A DNA stretch of 64,000 nt from Salinivibrio kushneri (GCF_027286325.1 NZ_CP114588.1:2381317-2445316); one strand, 5' to 3'; counted from the first letter of the stretch, positions 27,981 through 38,139 are shown. The notes: generated from the sequence alone by a model not told the origin. Program-made: numbers and translations.

Positions 27981-29231
27981 GTGGAACATTATCTTGTCGG
28001 CGGAGCAGTACGTGATGCGCTATTAGGCTTGCCGGTCACAGATAAAGATTGGGTAGTGGTCGGTGCCACCGTCAAACAAATGCAAGCGGCCGGCTACCAG
28101 CAAGTCGGCCAAGACTTCCCCGTTTTTTTACACCCGACTACACACGAAGAGCATGCCCTCGCCCGCACCGAGCGAAAATCAGGCCAGGGCTACACTGGGT
28201 TTATTTGCGACTTCTCGCCAGATATTTCACTGGAAGCGGACCTTCAGCGCCGCGATCTCACCATCAACGCCATTGCCCAAGACGAAGATGGCAGCTTGAT
28301 TGACCCGTATGGCGGTCAGCAAGATTTACACAACCGAATTTTGCGCCATGTCTCGCCTGCCTTTAGCGAAGACCCATTGCGGGTACTCAGGGTGGCACGG
28401 TTTGCCGCCCGTTTTGCGCCGCTCGGCTTTACCCTTGCCGACGACACCTTAGCGCTGATGAAAACGATGGTCGCCAAGGGCGAACTCGCCCACCTCACCC
28501 CTGAGCGGGTTTGGCGAGAGTGGGAGAAAGCGCTTGGCAGTGATTGTCCCGATGTGTTTCTTGCTGTGCTGCGCGATTGCGGTGCCCTAGCGGTAGTGCT
28601 TCCTGAAATCGACGCCCTGTACGGCGTGCCGAATCCAGCCAACTGGCACCCTGAAATCGACACCGGCATCCACACGGAAATGGTCAGCCGTTATGCCGCC
28701 TCATTGACCGACGACAAAGCCATCCGCTTTGCCGCACAAGTCCATGATCTCGGTAAGGCCCTCACCCCAGCCTCTATTTTGCCCGGCCATCGCGGCCACG
28801 GCGATCGCGGGCTGCCCGTGATTAAAGATCTGTGCGAGCGACTACGTATCCCCAACGCTTATCGGGATTTGGCCTTGGTGGTCAGTGCTCACCACTCTAA
28901 AATTCATAAGTGCGATCAACTCAGCCCTGAGCATTGGGTAGCGCTGTTTAATCAGATCGACGCGTGGCGCAAACCCGAGCGGGTCGAGCAACTGGCCTTG
29001 GCGTGTTTGGCCGATGTACGTGGCCGCAAGGGACGTGAGAACTATCACTACCCACAAGCCGACGCCTTACGCGAGCGCTTTGCTTGCGCGCAACAGGTAG
29101 AGGTTAAGCCAATTGTCGACGCAGGTTTTAAAGGGGCGGCGATTCGTGATGAGCTACATCGCCAGCGTATTCAAGCGGTAGCCGCGTGTCCGGCGCCCAC
29201 CTGTCCCGACGCGGTTAGCGCGTCGCGTTAA
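27981..29231 (+). CDS. cca: Multifunctional CCA-adding tRNA nucleotidyltransferase with HD domain
   Basis: This enzyme builds or repairs the CCA 3' end of tRNA; gammaproteobacterial versions also carry an HD phosphohydrolase. The 416-residue protein starts at GTG 27981 with AAGGAG six bases upstream, giving the canonical [11 protein letters not shown]. It shows [10 protein letters not shown] (metal-binding DxD equivalent), [10 protein letters not shown] and the neck region [16 protein letters not shown]. The C-terminal HD domain is marked by [11 protein letters not shown] and HHSKIHKC. The last four bases overlap the 3' end of the converging dnaE2/imuC gene, so the two transcripts are antisense at their ends. 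Confidence 0.96.
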   Translation: MEHYLVGGAVRDALLGLPVTDKDWVVVGATVKQMQAAGYQQVGQDFPVFLHPTTHEEHALARTERKSGQGYTGFICDFSPDISLEADLQRRDLTINAIAQDEDGSLIDPYGGQQDLHNRILRHVSPAFSEDPLRVLRVARFAARFAPLGFTLADDTLALMKTMVAKGELAHLTPERVWREWEKALGSDCPDVFLAVLRDCGALAVVLPEIDALYGVPNPANWHPEIDTGIHTEMVSRYAASLTDDKAIRFAAQVHDLGKALTPASILPGHRGHGDRGLPVIKDLCERLRIPNAYRDLALVVSAHHSKIHKCDQLSPEHWVALFNQIDAWRKPERVEQLALACLADVRGRKGRENYHYPQADALRERFACAQQVEVKPIVDAGFKGAAIRDELHRQRIQAVAACPAPTCPDAVSASR

Positions 29232-32200
29232 CGGAATTCACGCGCGGCCACCGACAAGGTGGTGAGCGTCGGGGTCAGGTCAATCAACTTACCGGCAATC
29301 ACGTGCACCACCTCGCCCTGTCGCTCGACAATGCCATGCACTTTCAACACCTTGGCTTGCATAAAAGCACGGGATTGCGCCCGTGCCGTCCCCGCCCAAA
29401 CCACCACATTGATATTGCCCGTATCGTCTTCCAAGGTGACAAAGGTTACACCATTGGCCGTACCGGGGGATTGCTTGCCCGTCACCACCCCCGCTACCGC
29501 CACCCAGCTTTGCGACGCACACTGTGATAACTCAACACCACGGGTAAAACGCCCCAGCGTGCCGGCTTGCGCCATCAAACGAATGGGATGGTCAGTGAGC
29601 GACAGCCCCAAGGCCGCGTAATCTTCAATCACGTTCTGCCACTGGGAAGGTGAATGAGGCAACGCCACCTCATCGTCACTGGCGGCGAGTAACGGCAACT
29701 GCCGCTGCTGATCCATCAGCGCCCAGCGCGCCTGAAAGCGGTTACCAGCCAGCGCTGCCAATGCGCCACTACTGGCTAGGGCTTGATAGGCATCGCGGTC
29801 AAGATTTATCCCTTGCAGTGCCGACAAAGACGCAAATCCCGTCTCTGGACGATGGGCCAGCAATCGGTCTATTGCCGCCATGCTTAATCCTTTGACTAAC
29901 CGCAACCCCAGCCGCACGCCCCACTGTTCACCGACATTTTCTAAGCAATGATCCGCTCCCGAGTGTTCCACGCAAACCGGCAACACAGGCACCTGATGGC
30001 GCGTGGCGTCTTGCATCAATTGTGACGGTGAGTAAAACCCCATCGGCTGGCTATTAAGCAAGCCGGTGTAAAACGCGGCGGGATAATAATGCTTTAGCCA
30101 CGCTGATACATAGGCCAAAACCGCAAACGAAGCCGAGTGGCTCTCCGGAAAGCCATAATCACCAAACCCACAGATTTGCCGGTAAAGCTGCTCGGCAAAG
30201 TCGGCGCGATAGCCTCGCGCAGTCATCCCTGCGATCAATTTGTCGCGAAACGGCGCCAGTCCGCCCTTTTTCTTCCAGGCCGCCATCGCGCGGCGCAGCT
30301 GATCCGCTTCTCCTCCGGAAAAGCCGGCCGCCACCATCGCCAGTTTGATCACCTGCTCTTGAAAAATGGGCACCCCGAGAGTACGCGCCAGCACTTGCTC
30401 AACCGCTTTGGACGGGTAGCTCACCACTTCTTCCCCATCACGGCGCTTTAGATACGGATGCACCATGTCACCTTGAATCGGACCGGGGCGGACAATGGCA
30501 ATTTGGATTACCAAATCATAATAACAAGCCGGTTTGAGCCGCGGCAGCATACTCATTTGTGCTCGCGACTCAATTTGAAACACTCCGACGGTATCGGCGT
30601 GCTGAATGCGTGCAAACACCGCCGGATCGTCGCCTTGTTGGGTGATCGCCGCCAAACTCAAGCGAGGGCCACCGGTTTGGGCAATCAAATCAAAGGTACG
30701 TCGAATCGCGGTGAGCATACCCAGTGCCAGTACGTCGACTTTCATCAGATGCAGTGTTTCCAGATCGTCTTTATCCCACTGGATCACCGTCCGCTCTGCC
30801 ATCGCCGTATTTTCCACCGGCACCAACTCATACAAAGGCCCATCTGCAATCACAAAGCCACCCACATGCTGAGAAAGGTGGCGCGGAAAGCCGATCAATG
30901 TCTGGGTCAGCGACAGCCATTGTTGGCTTTTCGCGCTTTTAGGATCCAGGCCCAACTGCTGAAGTTGCTGCGTCCAAGGCTGGGTTTTATCGCGCCGATT
31001 GAGGTTTTGAATAAAAAAATCAATCTGGCTAGTGGGGATCGCCAACGCTTTGCCCACATCGCGCAATGCACTTTTCAGCCGGTAACGGATCACAGTTGCC
31101 GCTAAGGCGGTCCGCTCACGACCATATTTTTGATACAAATACTGGATCACTTCTTCACGGCGCTGGTGCTCAAAGTCCACATCAATATCCGGCGGCTCGT
31201 CGCGCTCTTTGCTAATAAAGCGCTCAAACAGCACATCGACTTTGCACGGATCCACCGCGGTGATCCCTAAGCAATAACACACCACCGAGTTCGCCGCCGA
31301 GCCGCGCCCTTGGTATAAGATCCCACGTGACTGGGCAAAGCGCACCAGATCGTAAATGGTCAAAAAGTAATACGGGTAATCCAGCGCCTCGATAAGCGCG
31401 AGCTCTTTTTCAATGATGGCTCCCACATCATTGGGCACCCCCTTGGGGAAACGCTGCTGTGCGCCTTGCTTGACCGCCTCACGCAGATACGCCATCGCAG
31501 ACTCGCCAGTCGGCACCACTTCTTTGGGGTAGCTGTATTTCAGGCTCGCCAAGGAAAACTGACACTGGGCGGCAATCTTGGCACTTTCCGCCAGCCACTC
31601 GGGGGGAAATAAAGCGTGTAATTTAGGCAACGGGCGTAAGGCGCGCTCTGCATTGGGCAATAATGTCCGCCCCAACGTCGCCACCGGCTGACGATGCCGA
31701 ATCGCCGTTAAGGTATGATGTAACGCCAGCCGCTCAGGGTGATGCATCAGCACATCACCACACGCTGTCACACGAAGCGCATACTGGCTTGCCAGCATGC
31801 GACAGTGCGCCAAATACGGATGGTCGTTATCCGCTAGATCGCGCCGCACGGCCAGATACAAGCGCTCAGCATGATAACGCAGCAGCCACGTCGCCCAATG
31901 ATGATCGCTCTCCGCGCCACTGGGTAGCCATAGCACTATGCCATGACGCACCGACATCAGATCCCACTCGCTCAGCTGGTAGTCACCTTTGTGACTGCGT
32001 CGCCGCGCATTGGTGATAATCCGACACAGCTCTTGGTAAGCCGCTTGAGTGGGACACAGTAGAACAACATCTAACGCCTGCAGGCGAAAGCGACTGCCAA
32101 TGATCAGCGAAAGCTGCGGATAATCACGCTGAGCTTGATACGCACGCACCACGCCTGCGACCGAGCATTCATCGGTGATCGCGAGCGCTCGATAGCCCAA

Positions 32201-32293
32201 TGTTGCCGCTTGCGCCACCAGCTCTTCCGGGTGTGAGGCGCCCTCAAGAAAGGAAAAGTTACTGCAACATACCAGCTCAGCATACGTACTCAT
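29228..32293 (-). CDS. imuC: Error-prone DNA polymerase ImuC (DnaE2)
   Basis: ImuC is the alternative C-family polymerase of the SOS mutasome; it acts with ImuA and ImuB in translesion synthesis across DNA damage. The 1021-residue protein is shorter than the replicative DnaE (about 1160). It has an N-terminal PHP domain ([20 protein letters not shown]), the catalytic acidic motif [12 protein letters not shown] and [20 protein letters not shown]-terminal OB-fold region follows ([19 protein letters not shown]). It lies 11 bases after imuB and is the last gene of the LexA-controlled cassette. The stop overlaps the end of cca by four bases. Confidence 0.95.
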   Translation of the reverse strand: MSTYAELVCCSNFSFLEGASHPEELVAQAATLGYRALAITDECSVAGVVRAYQAQRDYPQLSLIIGSRFRLQALDVVLLCPTQAAYQELCRIITNARRRSHKGDYQLSEWDLMSVRHGIVLWLPSGAESDHHWATWLLRYHAERLYLAVRRDLADNDHPYLAHCRMLASQYALRVTACGDVLMHHPERLALHHTLTAIRHRQPVATLGRTLLPNAERALRPLPKLHALFPPEWLAESAKIAAQCQFSLASLKYSYPKEVVPTGESAMAYLREAVKQGAQQRFPKGVPNDVGAIIEKELALIEALDYPYYFLTIYDLVRFAQSRGILYQGRGSAANSVVCYCLGITAVDPCKVDVLFERFISKERDEPPDIDVDFEHQRREEVIQYLYQKYGRERTALAATVIRYRLKSALRDVGKALAIPTSQIDFFIQNLNRRDKTQPWTQQLQQLGLDPKSAKSQQWLSLTQTLIGFPRHLSQHVGGFVIADGPLYELVPVENTAMAERTVIQWDKDDLETLHLMKVDVLALGMLTAIRRTFDLIAQTGGPRLSLAAITQQGDDPAVFARIQHADTVGVFQIESRAQMSMLPRLKPACYYDLVIQIAIVRPGPIQGDMVHPYLKRRDGEEVVSYPSKAVEQVLARTLGVPIFQEQVIKLAMVAAGFSGGEADQLRRAMAAWKKKGGLAPFRDKLIAGMTARGYRADFAEQLYRQICGFGDYGFPESHSASFAVLAYVSAWLKHYYPAAFYTGLLNSQPMGFYSPSQLMQDATRHQVPVLPVCVEHSGADHCLENVGEQWGVRLGLRLVKGLSMAAIDRLLAHRPETGFASLSALQGINLDRDAYQALASSGALAALAGNRFQARWALMDQQRQLPLLAASDDEVALPHSPSQWQNVIEDYAALGLSLTDHPIRLMAQAGTLGRFTRGVELSQCASQSWVAVAGVVTGKQSPGTANGVTFVTLEDDTGNINVVVWAGTARAQSRAFMQAKVLKVHGIVERQGEVVHVIAGKLIDLTPTLTTLSVAAREFR

Positions 32294-32304
32294 CGCTTCA
32301 CCGT

Positions 32305-33708
32305 CTAACTAAACCAACCGTGTAAAAACCAAGTTTGCTCTGGCGTGCGAAACACCCACAGCCATTGTTGCTGGGCATTTTGGGCAATAAAGTAATCGCG
32401 CTGGATAGGCGCACCTTCCCACCAGCCCGTGACAATTCGCTCCGGCCCTTCACGTAAGGTGACCTTACCCACCAGTGGTGTGGGTTGCGGCAGCAATAAA
32501 CTTGGGCGTGGACGCGTGGGTGCCGAGGCCGTCGGTGTCGCACTATGATGATGGGGGACATGTTGGCTGGCCGTCTCGGGACGGTGATGATCTACATACG
32601 CTAACCGCATAACCGCCTCCTCCCCGAGTCGGGCAGCCAGTGTCGCGACCAACTCATCACGATTTTGCTCACCTTGCTGGGCGCTAAAAAGATCGGTTTG
32701 TCCGGGCTGGTGACAATCGATTTGCGAAGCCGTCACACTGACCGCAGTTACCGGCTGGCTCACTTGCCATGACGCCAGCCGTAAACGCACCAACGCCATC
32801 CAGCGCTCGACGTCTTTCTCGCCATGCGCGGCCATTACCGGCAGGGTTTCTTCACATCCATCACGTAAGCTAAAACCCAACGTCAGCGCAGGCGTACAGG
32901 CACTACGCTGCTCAAGAAAACGGCACAGTGCCGAGACGAGATGCTCGATAATGGGCAATAAATGGGCTTGCTCACTGAGCTCAAACAACAAGACCCGCTG
33001 CTGAAAAAATTGCAGCGGTGGCTGAAAATAACGCAGTGGCGTCGGCTGAGCACCACGCACCTCAGCAAGGTAATCCACCACAGTGCGCGGAAAACGTCGC
33101 GTCAGCGACGCGGTGGGCAAGGCGATAAGCTCACCTAACCGAGAGAGGCCCAGACGCGTAAACTGAGTTTTCACCGTCTCCGGTAAAGGGGCAGCAGCTA
33201 ACGGCAATTGCTGCAACGCTGCCTGCAAATGCTCGGGGTCGGTACTGACCTTGCCCGCGTGGCCATACGCCATAAGCTCGGCGGCACGCGGCGTTTGGCC
33301 CACCCCAGCCTGATAACGGATACCACTTTCCACCAGCGTTTGAGTCACCGCCTGCCATAGCGGAGTAAACCCTTGATATAGCGCCAACATCGGTGAAACG
33401 TGTAGCCATAAACCTTTAGGGGGATTAAGGCTGATTTCCGCGACCAGCGGATAAAGCTGTGTGGCGAGCTGCTCAAGCGCGGACTGCTCTTTCACCGCGC
33501 AATAAGGGTAGACCGCGAGCTGATGACAAATAAGCGCCGCTGCCCCTAATCCCATACCGGTATTCAGACCGTGCGTGTTAGCCGCCACAGAGAGCTGCAC
33601 TAAACGGCCTTCTTGCTCGCTAACCAGCCCCACCGCTTGCACCGATGACGGCGCATAAAGGCTATCTAACAGCAAGTTTGGGCAATGCAGATACAGCCAC
33701 AATGACAT
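32305..33708 (-). CDS. imuB: ImuB, Y-family-like mutasome hub protein
   Basis: ImuB is a catalytically inactive Y-family polymerase relative that links ImuC, ImuA and the beta clamp. The 467-residue protein begins LWLYLHCPNLLLDSLY and lacks the acidic triad of active Y-family polymerases. A clamp-binding motif QTDLF is visible at residues 337-341. The C-terminal region ends with the family hallmark RDYFIAQNAQQQWLWVF and TWFLHGWFS. The true start is ATG 33708, which overlaps the imuA stop by one base (TGATG), so translation is coupled; the open frame extends far upstream inside imuA but out of family register. A His-rich linker (DHHRPETASQHVPHHHS) lies between hub and tail. Confidence 0.92.
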   Translation of the reverse strand: MSLWLYLHCPNLLLDSLYAPSSVQAVGLVSEQEGRLVQLSVAANTHGLNTGMGLGAAALICHQLAVYPYCAVKEQSALEQLATQLYPLVAEISLNPPKGLWLHVSPMLALYQGFTPLWQAVTQTLVESGIRYQAGVGQTPRAAELMAYGHAGKVSTDPEHLQAALQQLPLAAAPLPETVKTQFTRLGLSRLGELIALPTASLTRRFPRTVVDYLAEVRGAQPTPLRYFQPPLQFFQQRVLLFELSEQAHLLPIIEHLVSALCRFLEQRSACTPALTLGFSLRDGCEETLPVMAAHGEKDVERWMALVRLRLASWQVSQPVTAVSVTASQIDCHQPGQTDLFSAQQGEQNRDELVATLAARLGEEAVMRLAYVDHHRPETASQHVPHHHSATPTASAPTRPRPSLLLPQPTPLVGKVTLREGPERIVTGWWEGAPIQRDYFIAQNAQQQWLWVFRTPEQTWFLHGWFS

Positions 33709-34397
33709 CACGCTTGCTCCCGCTGTTGCCGTGAAGGAAAGGCAAGCAAATTCTCTGCATTGCTCGGCCAGGTCACCAACGCGGGCCATTGCGTGCGCCA
33801 ATCGAGGGTAAACGGGGCCGGTGGCCATTGGCCGCGACAATAGCGCACCGTGACCGTCACGCCACATGCAGAAGGGGCCAGCGCCACACTTAAATCGACC
33901 GGCAAGGTCAATGAATACGTCTGCTGGCGGCGCAACAGTACCACCGCACATTGGCCATGTTCGGCCGCCAGTTTTAGGCGCTTCACTTGTCCCACCGTGA
34001 GCGAAGATGGCCATAACACGACCGCCTGACACGCGCCACTGCGCGCCGCTTGCTCGGCTGCCCACAGCGCATCCTGATCGCTTTTGGGAGACACCAACAA
34101 GGTGTTGTCGGTTAAATAGCCTTGCTGATGTAGCATCGCTGCGTTGAGTCCAACCGGTGGACGAATCCACGCTACCTGCTGACCGCTAGCGTGATACAAC
34201 GCCGGTAACACCAGCCGCAACTCACCGACACCATAGTCACTGATGATATCTGTCACACCTGGAGACGGGAGCCCCCCTAGACGCTGATCAAAGGCGCTGT
34301 AACCGGTCGCTTGTTTATCGGGTAATTCCGCCATTAACGGCCGCTGACTAGCGCGCCATAGGCCGTGTTGCTGGGCTAATTGGTCGAGTGTTTTCAT
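33708..34397 (-). CDS. imuA: ImuA, RecA-like mutasome subunit
   Basis: ImuA is the SulA/RecA-related third component of the ImuABC translesion mutasome. The 229-residue protein starts MKTLDQLAQQHGLWRAS, with LPSPGVTDIISDYGVGELRLVLPAL in the region corresponding to a degenerate P-loop. VLWPSSLTVGQVKRLKLAAE and LLRRQQ segments are typical of the family. Walker A is not intact (no GK[ST]), as usual for this group. The ATG at 34397 has AGGT upstream; the frame extends 42 codons further upstream, across the LexA box, and that part is not translated. It is the first gene of the cassette. Confidence 0.87.
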   Translation of the reverse strand: MKTLDQLAQQHGLWRASQRPLMAELPDKQATGYSAFDQRLGGLPSPGVTDIISDYGVGELRLVLPALYHASGQQVAWIRPPVGLNAAMLHQQGYLTDNTLLVSPKSDQDALWAAEQAARSGACQAVVLWPSSLTVGQVKRLKLAAEHGQCAVVLLRRQQTYSLTLPVDLSVALAPSACGVTVTVRYCRGQWPPAPFTLDWRTQWPALVTWPSNAENLLAFPSRQQREQA

Positions 34398-34408
34398 TAT
34401 CAAAATAC

Positions 34409-34424
34409 CTGTATATGCATACAG
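34409..34424 (-). promoter_or_regulatory. LexA (SOS) box of the imuABC operon
   Basis: CTGTATATGCATACAG matches the LexA consensus CTGT-N8-ACAG perfectly. It lies 12 bases upstream of the imuA start. On the minus strand TATACT, overlapping the far edge of the box, is a reasonable -10 element, so bound LexA would block the promoter. This places the mutasome under DNA-damage control. Confidence 0.92.
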
Positions 34425-34631
34425 TATATTTAATGATGAAAACGCTGCAAGGAAAGAAAACGAAAAAAGCAGAAAAGAGGAGGCTGGGGTATCAAAGAGA
34501 AAAAAACATGCGTGACACAGCAATATGCTTCAGGACGGGTGACGCGCAATCATTAGCCATTGCGGCTAGAGAATAAGTAGGCGCTCTCCCCAAAGTAAAG
34601 CATGACCCACTTTACCCAACAGTAAACGGTA

Positions 34632-36095
34632 TTATACTTCGGCGATGGGGGTATTAACGGATTGCGAAGAGGCAAGCATCACTTGGTTGCGGCCACGGTC
34701 TTTCGCGCGATACATGAGAAGATCAGCGGCATGGATCAACGCATCTAACTCTAGCTGCTTCATATCATCCACCACATCGCTCGAAACAATCGCGCCGATA
34801 CTCACGGTGACACGAATATCTGCACCGCCAAATTCAAACACCGTCTCCGCAATATCACAACGAATGTGATTGGCAATTTCAATTAAGGCATCTAAATCTT
34901 GGGTAGGACATAAGATACAAAACTCTTCCCCGCCTAAACGCGCCGCGGCCCCCTTTTTAACACAACGCTTTAGGTAACTCGCCAGATGTACCAGCACCTT
35001 ATCGCCTTGCATATGCCCGTAGGTATCGTTGACCTGCTTGAAATGGTCAAGGTCAATTAAAATCAACCCCATTTCCTGTTGGCGGCTCAGCTTGGGCTTT
35101 AAGCGGGTAAAATAGGTTTCAAGCCCACGGCGATTTAACAGCTGCGTCAAAGGGTCAGTATTGGCAAACTCTCGCAAACGTGCGTTGGCTCGGCGCAATG
35201 CGACCGTGCGTTTATACACCATGCGCTTCAGAATAAAGATATAGGTCACCGCGCCTAACAGCACCGCCAACACAATACTGGGAATAAGCCAAGCTGGGTA
35301 AGCCTCTACACGCTCGGTATTGACCCATTTTTGCTTGATGCGTAACAGCTCTTCTGCCGGTATGTTATTCATTCCTTCGCGAACTTGCGCGAGCAAGGCT
35401 TGATTGCCTTTGGGCACCGCTGCATAAATCGGGCGTGTGTACAGGATTTGCTCTGCGACAAACGTCAATGGATCATCAAACGTAAGCATATAAAAATTAG
35501 CAACTTGGCTATCCGCCACCAGCGCATCAACCTCACCACTGAAAGCGGCATCAAATAACCGCTCATTATTGGCGTAAGTCTGTTGTGCTACGTCCGGGTA
35601 ATGCTTAGTTAGGTAGTTTGACTCATAACTGCCTGCGACGACACCAACTGTCTTACCGCCAACAAGCGTGTCTGTTTTCGTTCCGCGCGCTTCATTGCGG
35701 ATGTATAACGACCCATCAATATTAAAAATAGGCGCAACAAAATCGAGGTAGTCCTCGCGTTCGGTGGACTTCAATAACCCCGCATGAACACGGTTACCGC
35801 CTTCTTTCATATAAGCGAGCGTGTCCGCCCAATCGAGTAACACAAATTGAACCGGCTCATGATTATATTGGCCGTAGGCTTGCCAGAAATCGACCAACAA
35901 GCCTTTGGGTTGGCCACTATCAGACAAGTAACTGTAAGGCTTCCAGACCGAAGAGTGAGTGGCGACTAAAATGTCTTTTTCTTCTGACAGATAGGCGTCG
36001 TCAGCCCATGCAAACGTACTCACATACGTGCAGGCTAGGAGCAGCATCCCTGTCAAAAATCGAAAAGTGCGCGCAAACATTATTAGACAGTCCAT
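34632..36095 (-). CDS. Membrane diguanylate cyclase with periplasmic solute-binding sensor
   Basis: It probably makes cyclic di-GMP in response to a periplasmic small molecule. The 487-residue protein has a signal sequence/first helix (about 8-31), then a family 3 solute-binding domain (about 40-260, ILVATHSSVWKPYSYL to LLRIKQKWV). A transmembrane helix (about 273-293) precedes a GGDEF domain with TDPLTQLLNRRGLE, DLDHFKQVNDTYGH and active-site GGEEF. The GGEEF variant is compatible with activity. The inhibitory RxxD site is missing (VKKG in that place), so product inhibition is probably reduced. There is no EAL domain. Two ATG codons (36095 and 36080) are possible starts and neither has a good binding site. 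Confidence 0.93.
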   Translation of the reverse strand: MDCLIMFARTFRFLTGMLLLACTYVSTFAWADDAYLSEEKDILVATHSSVWKPYSYLSDSGQPKGLLVDFWQAYGQYNHEPVQFVLLDWADTLAYMKEGGNRVHAGLLKSTEREDYLDFVAPIFNIDGSLYIRNEARGTKTDTLVGGKTVGVVAGSYESNYLTKHYPDVAQQTYANNERLFDAAFSGEVDALVADSQVANFYMLTFDDPLTFVAEQILYTRPIYAAVPKGNQALLAQVREGMNNIPAEELLRIKQKWVNTERVEAYPAWLIPSIVLAVLLGAVTYIFILKRMVYKRTVALRRANARLREFANTDPLTQLLNRRGLETYFTRLKPKLSRQQEMGLILIDLDHFKQVNDTYGHMQGDKVLVHLASYLKRCVKKGAAARLGGEEFCILCPTQDLDALIEIANHIRCDIAETVFEFGGADIRVTVSIGAIVSSDVVDDMKQLELDALIHAADLLMYRAKDRGRNQVMLASSQSVNTPIAEV

Positions 36096-36328
36096 TCAAA
36101 GAGTCTTGATGGTAGATAAATTCTAAGGGAACGCAAAAGACTTAATAAAAAAGCATGATCCAGTTCAAATTGGAAGCTAGATCACATCAGAAAGCATGCA
36201 AATGGCCACTGATGGCTGATAAAAGCAGCAAAAAGGCATACGTCGTATGGTAAAGGTGGCAACATCAACAGAAAGCGTAATCATGATAAAAATATCTTGA
36301 TTCGCCAGCGCGCTGTCATCTGGTTGTA

Positions 36329-36342
36329 ATGATTTAAATCAT
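36329..36342. promoter_or_regulatory. 14-bp perfect palindrome, FNR-like
   Basis: ATGATTTAAATCAT is a perfect palindrome and agrees with the FNR consensus TTGAT-N4-ATCAA at eight of ten positions. It lies in the divergent region between the diguanylate cyclase and pykF, about 235 bases before the cyclase start and 315 bases before pykF. Oxygen-responsive control of either gene is possible. Confidence 0.5.
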
Positions 36343-36380
36343 CAGCTGTGGTAAATTTACGCGCCCCAAAGGAAGGGAAG

Positions 36381-36491
36381 ATGCATGCGACAAGTGCACT
36401 ATTGAGTGCTTTATTGTCAATGAAGCCTTTATTGCCCGTGATCAACACAGATCACCGCAGACAATCTATACTCACGATCGATAAACAGTGA
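36381..36491 (+). CDS. Small ORF upstream of pykF (36 aa), possible leader peptide
   Basis: ATG 36381 is preceded by a purine-rich Shine-Dalgarno-like stretch (AAAGGAAGGGAAG). The 36-codon frame reads MHATSALLSALLSMKPLLPV then INTDHRRQSILTIDKQ. It is Leu-rich in the first half and polar at the end. The TGA stop (36489-36491) coincides with the base of a 15-bp hairpin, so a ribosome reaching the stop would invade it. An internal inverted repeat GTGATC-N6-GATCAC (36438-36455) lies within codons 20-25. No homologue is known to me. It could be a regulatory uORF for pykF, a small protein, or chance. Confidence 0.35.
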   Translation: MHATSALLSALLSMKPLLPVINTDHRRQSILTIDKQ

Positions 36492-36525
36492 CGTCACCAC
36501 AGCAACCATGGCTGCGGTAACGTCA
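36489..36525 (+). other. 15-bp imperfect hairpin in the pykF upstream region
   Basis: TGACGTCACCACAGC (36489-36503) and GCTGCGGTAACGTCA (36511-36525) are inverted with two mismatched positions, around the 7-base loop AACCATG. No T-run follows. The first arm also contains the palindrome GTGACGTCAC (36488-36497), so the site could act as DNA operator or RNA structure. Confidence 0.6.
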
Positions 36526-36568
36526 TTGCAAAATGCAAAAAATTCGCTTTCACAGCCACTTAAGTAGT

Positions 36569-36595
36569 AAAAGTGCGTGGTAAAATTACACTTTT
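36569..36595 (+). promoter_or_regulatory. Inverted repeat just upstream of pykF
   Basis: AAAAGTG (36569-36575) and CACTTTT (36589-36595) are perfect arms around 13 bases that include GGTAAAATTACA. That core keeps one half (ATTACA) of a HexR-type box, with 11 of 15 matches to TGTAATTWWATTACA. HexR controls central carbon genes in many gammaproteobacteria, so this is a candidate operator. A possible -10 (TAAAAT, 36581-36586) lies inside it. Confidence 0.35.
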
Positions 36596-36655
36596 CGGTG
36601 TGTTGTGAGAAAGCATCAGGCTTATGTTTCAATTTTTGACCGGAGAAATGTGTCG

Positions 36656-38068
36656 ATGAAAAAGACCAAAATCGTATGTACGATTGGCCCAAAAACCGAA
36701 TCTGAAGAGATGCTTACTCAGCTTGTTGAAGCTGGCATGAATGTCATGCGTCTTAACTTCTCACACGGTGATTACCAAGAGCATGGCGCGCGTATCGCCA
36801 ACTTGCGTAATGTGATGAAGCAAACCGGCAAACAAGCCGCTATCCTGCTGGATACCAAAGGTCCTGAGATCCGTACGGTAAAACTGGAAGGTGGCGACGA
36901 CGTGCTACTAGAAGCCGGTCAAACCTTTACATTCACCACAGATACCTCTGTTGTAGGCAATAAAGAACGCGTTGCCGTGACCTATGCCGGTCTGCCGCAA
37001 GATTTAAAAGCGGGTGATACGGTACTGGTTGATGATGGCCTGCTTGAGATGGAAGTACTAGAAACGACTGAAAAAGAGGTGGTTTGTAAAGTACTCAACA
37101 ACGGTGAGCTTGGCGAAAACAAAGGTGTTAACCTGCCAGGCGTTTCTGTCAGCCTGCCAGCGCTGGCTGAAAAAGATAAATCAGATCTGAAATTTGGTTG
37201 TGAGCAAGGCGTTGACTTCGTTGCTGCTTCTTTTATCCGTAAGAAAGAAGACGTAGAAGAAATCCGCGAGCTATTGGCGCAAAACGGCGGTAGCGATATC
37301 AAGATCATCTCTAAAATTGAGAACCAAGAAGGTGTCGATAACTTTGACGCTATCTTGGAAGCGTCTGACGGCATCATGGTTGCTCGTGGTGACCTAGGGG
37401 TAGAGATCCCGGTTGAAGAAGTGATCTTCGCGCAGAAGATGATGATCGAAAAGTGTAACCGTGCACGCAAGATGGTTATCACTGCGACACAAATGCTCGA
37501 CTCAATGATCAAAAACCCACGCCCAACCCGCGCAGAAGCCGGTGACGTGGCCAACGCCATCATGGACGGCACCGATGCGGTGATGCTGTCTGGCGAATCG
37601 GCGAAAGGGAAATACCCACTAGAAGCGGTAAGCATCATGGCACAAATCTGTGAGCGCACAGACCGTCAAATGTCTCCAGCCCTAGGCTCACGTCTCGATA
37701 GCGATCGCCTGCGTATCACCGAAGCAGTCTGTAAAGGCGCAGTCGATACCTCTCAAAAGCTCAGCGCCCCGTTAATTGTGGTTGCGACTGAAGCAGGTAA
37801 GTCTGCGCGCTCAGTGCGTAAGTACTTCCCAACCGCGAACATTGTTGCGGTCACCACTAACCCGAAAACAGCCGCTCACCTGTGTCTGACCAAAGGGGTG
37901 ACACCTGTGATGATCGAAAGCATCGATAGCACCGATGAGTTCTACCGTCGTGGTAAAACCATCGCGCTAGAGTCAGGCTTAGCGAACAAAGGCGATATCG
38001 TGGTCATGGTTTCAGGCGCGCTTGTGCCTTCTGGTACCACCAACACCACTTCTGTGCACGTTCTGTAA
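36656..38068 (+). CDS. pykF: Pyruvate kinase type I
   Basis: Pyruvate kinase makes ATP and pyruvate from phosphoenolpyruvate and ADP, the last step of glycolysis. The 470-residue protein is the same length as E. coli PykF and close to identical at the start ([20 protein letters not shown]). Visible motifs are [21 protein letters not shown], the catalytic lysine segment [22 protein letters not shown] and the C-terminal effector-binding end [17 protein letters not shown] (36641-36645) is 10 bases before the ATG; an in-frame GTG two codons upstream is possible but gives a poor spacing. The 560-base upstream region carries several dyads, suggesting layered control. Confidence 0.97.
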   Translation: MKKTKIVCTIGPKTESEEMLTQLVEAGMNVMRLNFSHGDYQEHGARIANLRNVMKQTGKQAAILLDTKGPEIRTVKLEGGDDVLLEAGQTFTFTTDTSVVGNKERVAVTYAGLPQDLKAGDTVLVDDGLLEMEVLETTEKEVVCKVLNNGELGENKGVNLPGVSVSLPALAEKDKSDLKFGCEQGVDFVAASFIRKKEDVEEIRELLAQNGGSDIKIISKIENQEGVDNFDAILEASDGIMVARGDLGVEIPVEEVIFAQKMMIEKCNRARKMVITATQMLDSMIKNPRPTRAEAGDVANAIMDGTDAVMLSGESAKGKYPLEAVSIMAQICERTDRQMSPALGSRLDSDRLRITEAVCKGAVDTSQKLSAPLIVVATEAGKSARSVRKYFPTANIVAVTTNPKTAAHLCLTKGVTPVMIESIDSTDEFYRRGKTIALESGLANKGDIVVMVSGALVPSGTTNTTSVHVL

Positions 38069-38110
38069 TAAGACGTTTACTGCAGACCTAAGCGGTTTTT
38101 ACAAACCATC

Positions 38111-38139
38111 ACGCCCCGACTCGTTCGGGGCGTTTTTTT
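38111..38139 (+). terminator. Terminator after pykF
   Basis: ACGCCCCGA (38111-38119), loop CTCGT, TCGGGGCGT (38125-38133) form a perfect 9-bp stem followed by seven T to 38139. Confidence 0.95.

Noticed and set aside
30458..31105. 215-codon open frame on plus, opposite imuC
   Set aside because: It is antisense to a confident polymerase gene and rich in His/Arg/Gln as expected for a reverse-frame shadow.
33709..34170. N-terminal extension of imuB across imuA
   Set aside because: The frame is open but has no family support; imuB begins at ATG 33708, coupled to the imuA stop.
34388..34576. 62-codon frame on plus starting near the imuA promoter
   Set aside because: It crosses the LexA box, is Lys/Arg rich from A-rich DNA, and lacks a ribosome binding site.
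36438..36455. CRP site in the pykF upstream region
   Set aside because: GTGATC-N6-GATCAC has a 10-base gap between GTGA and TCAC instead of 6, so it does not fit CRP; kept only as an unnamed dyad.
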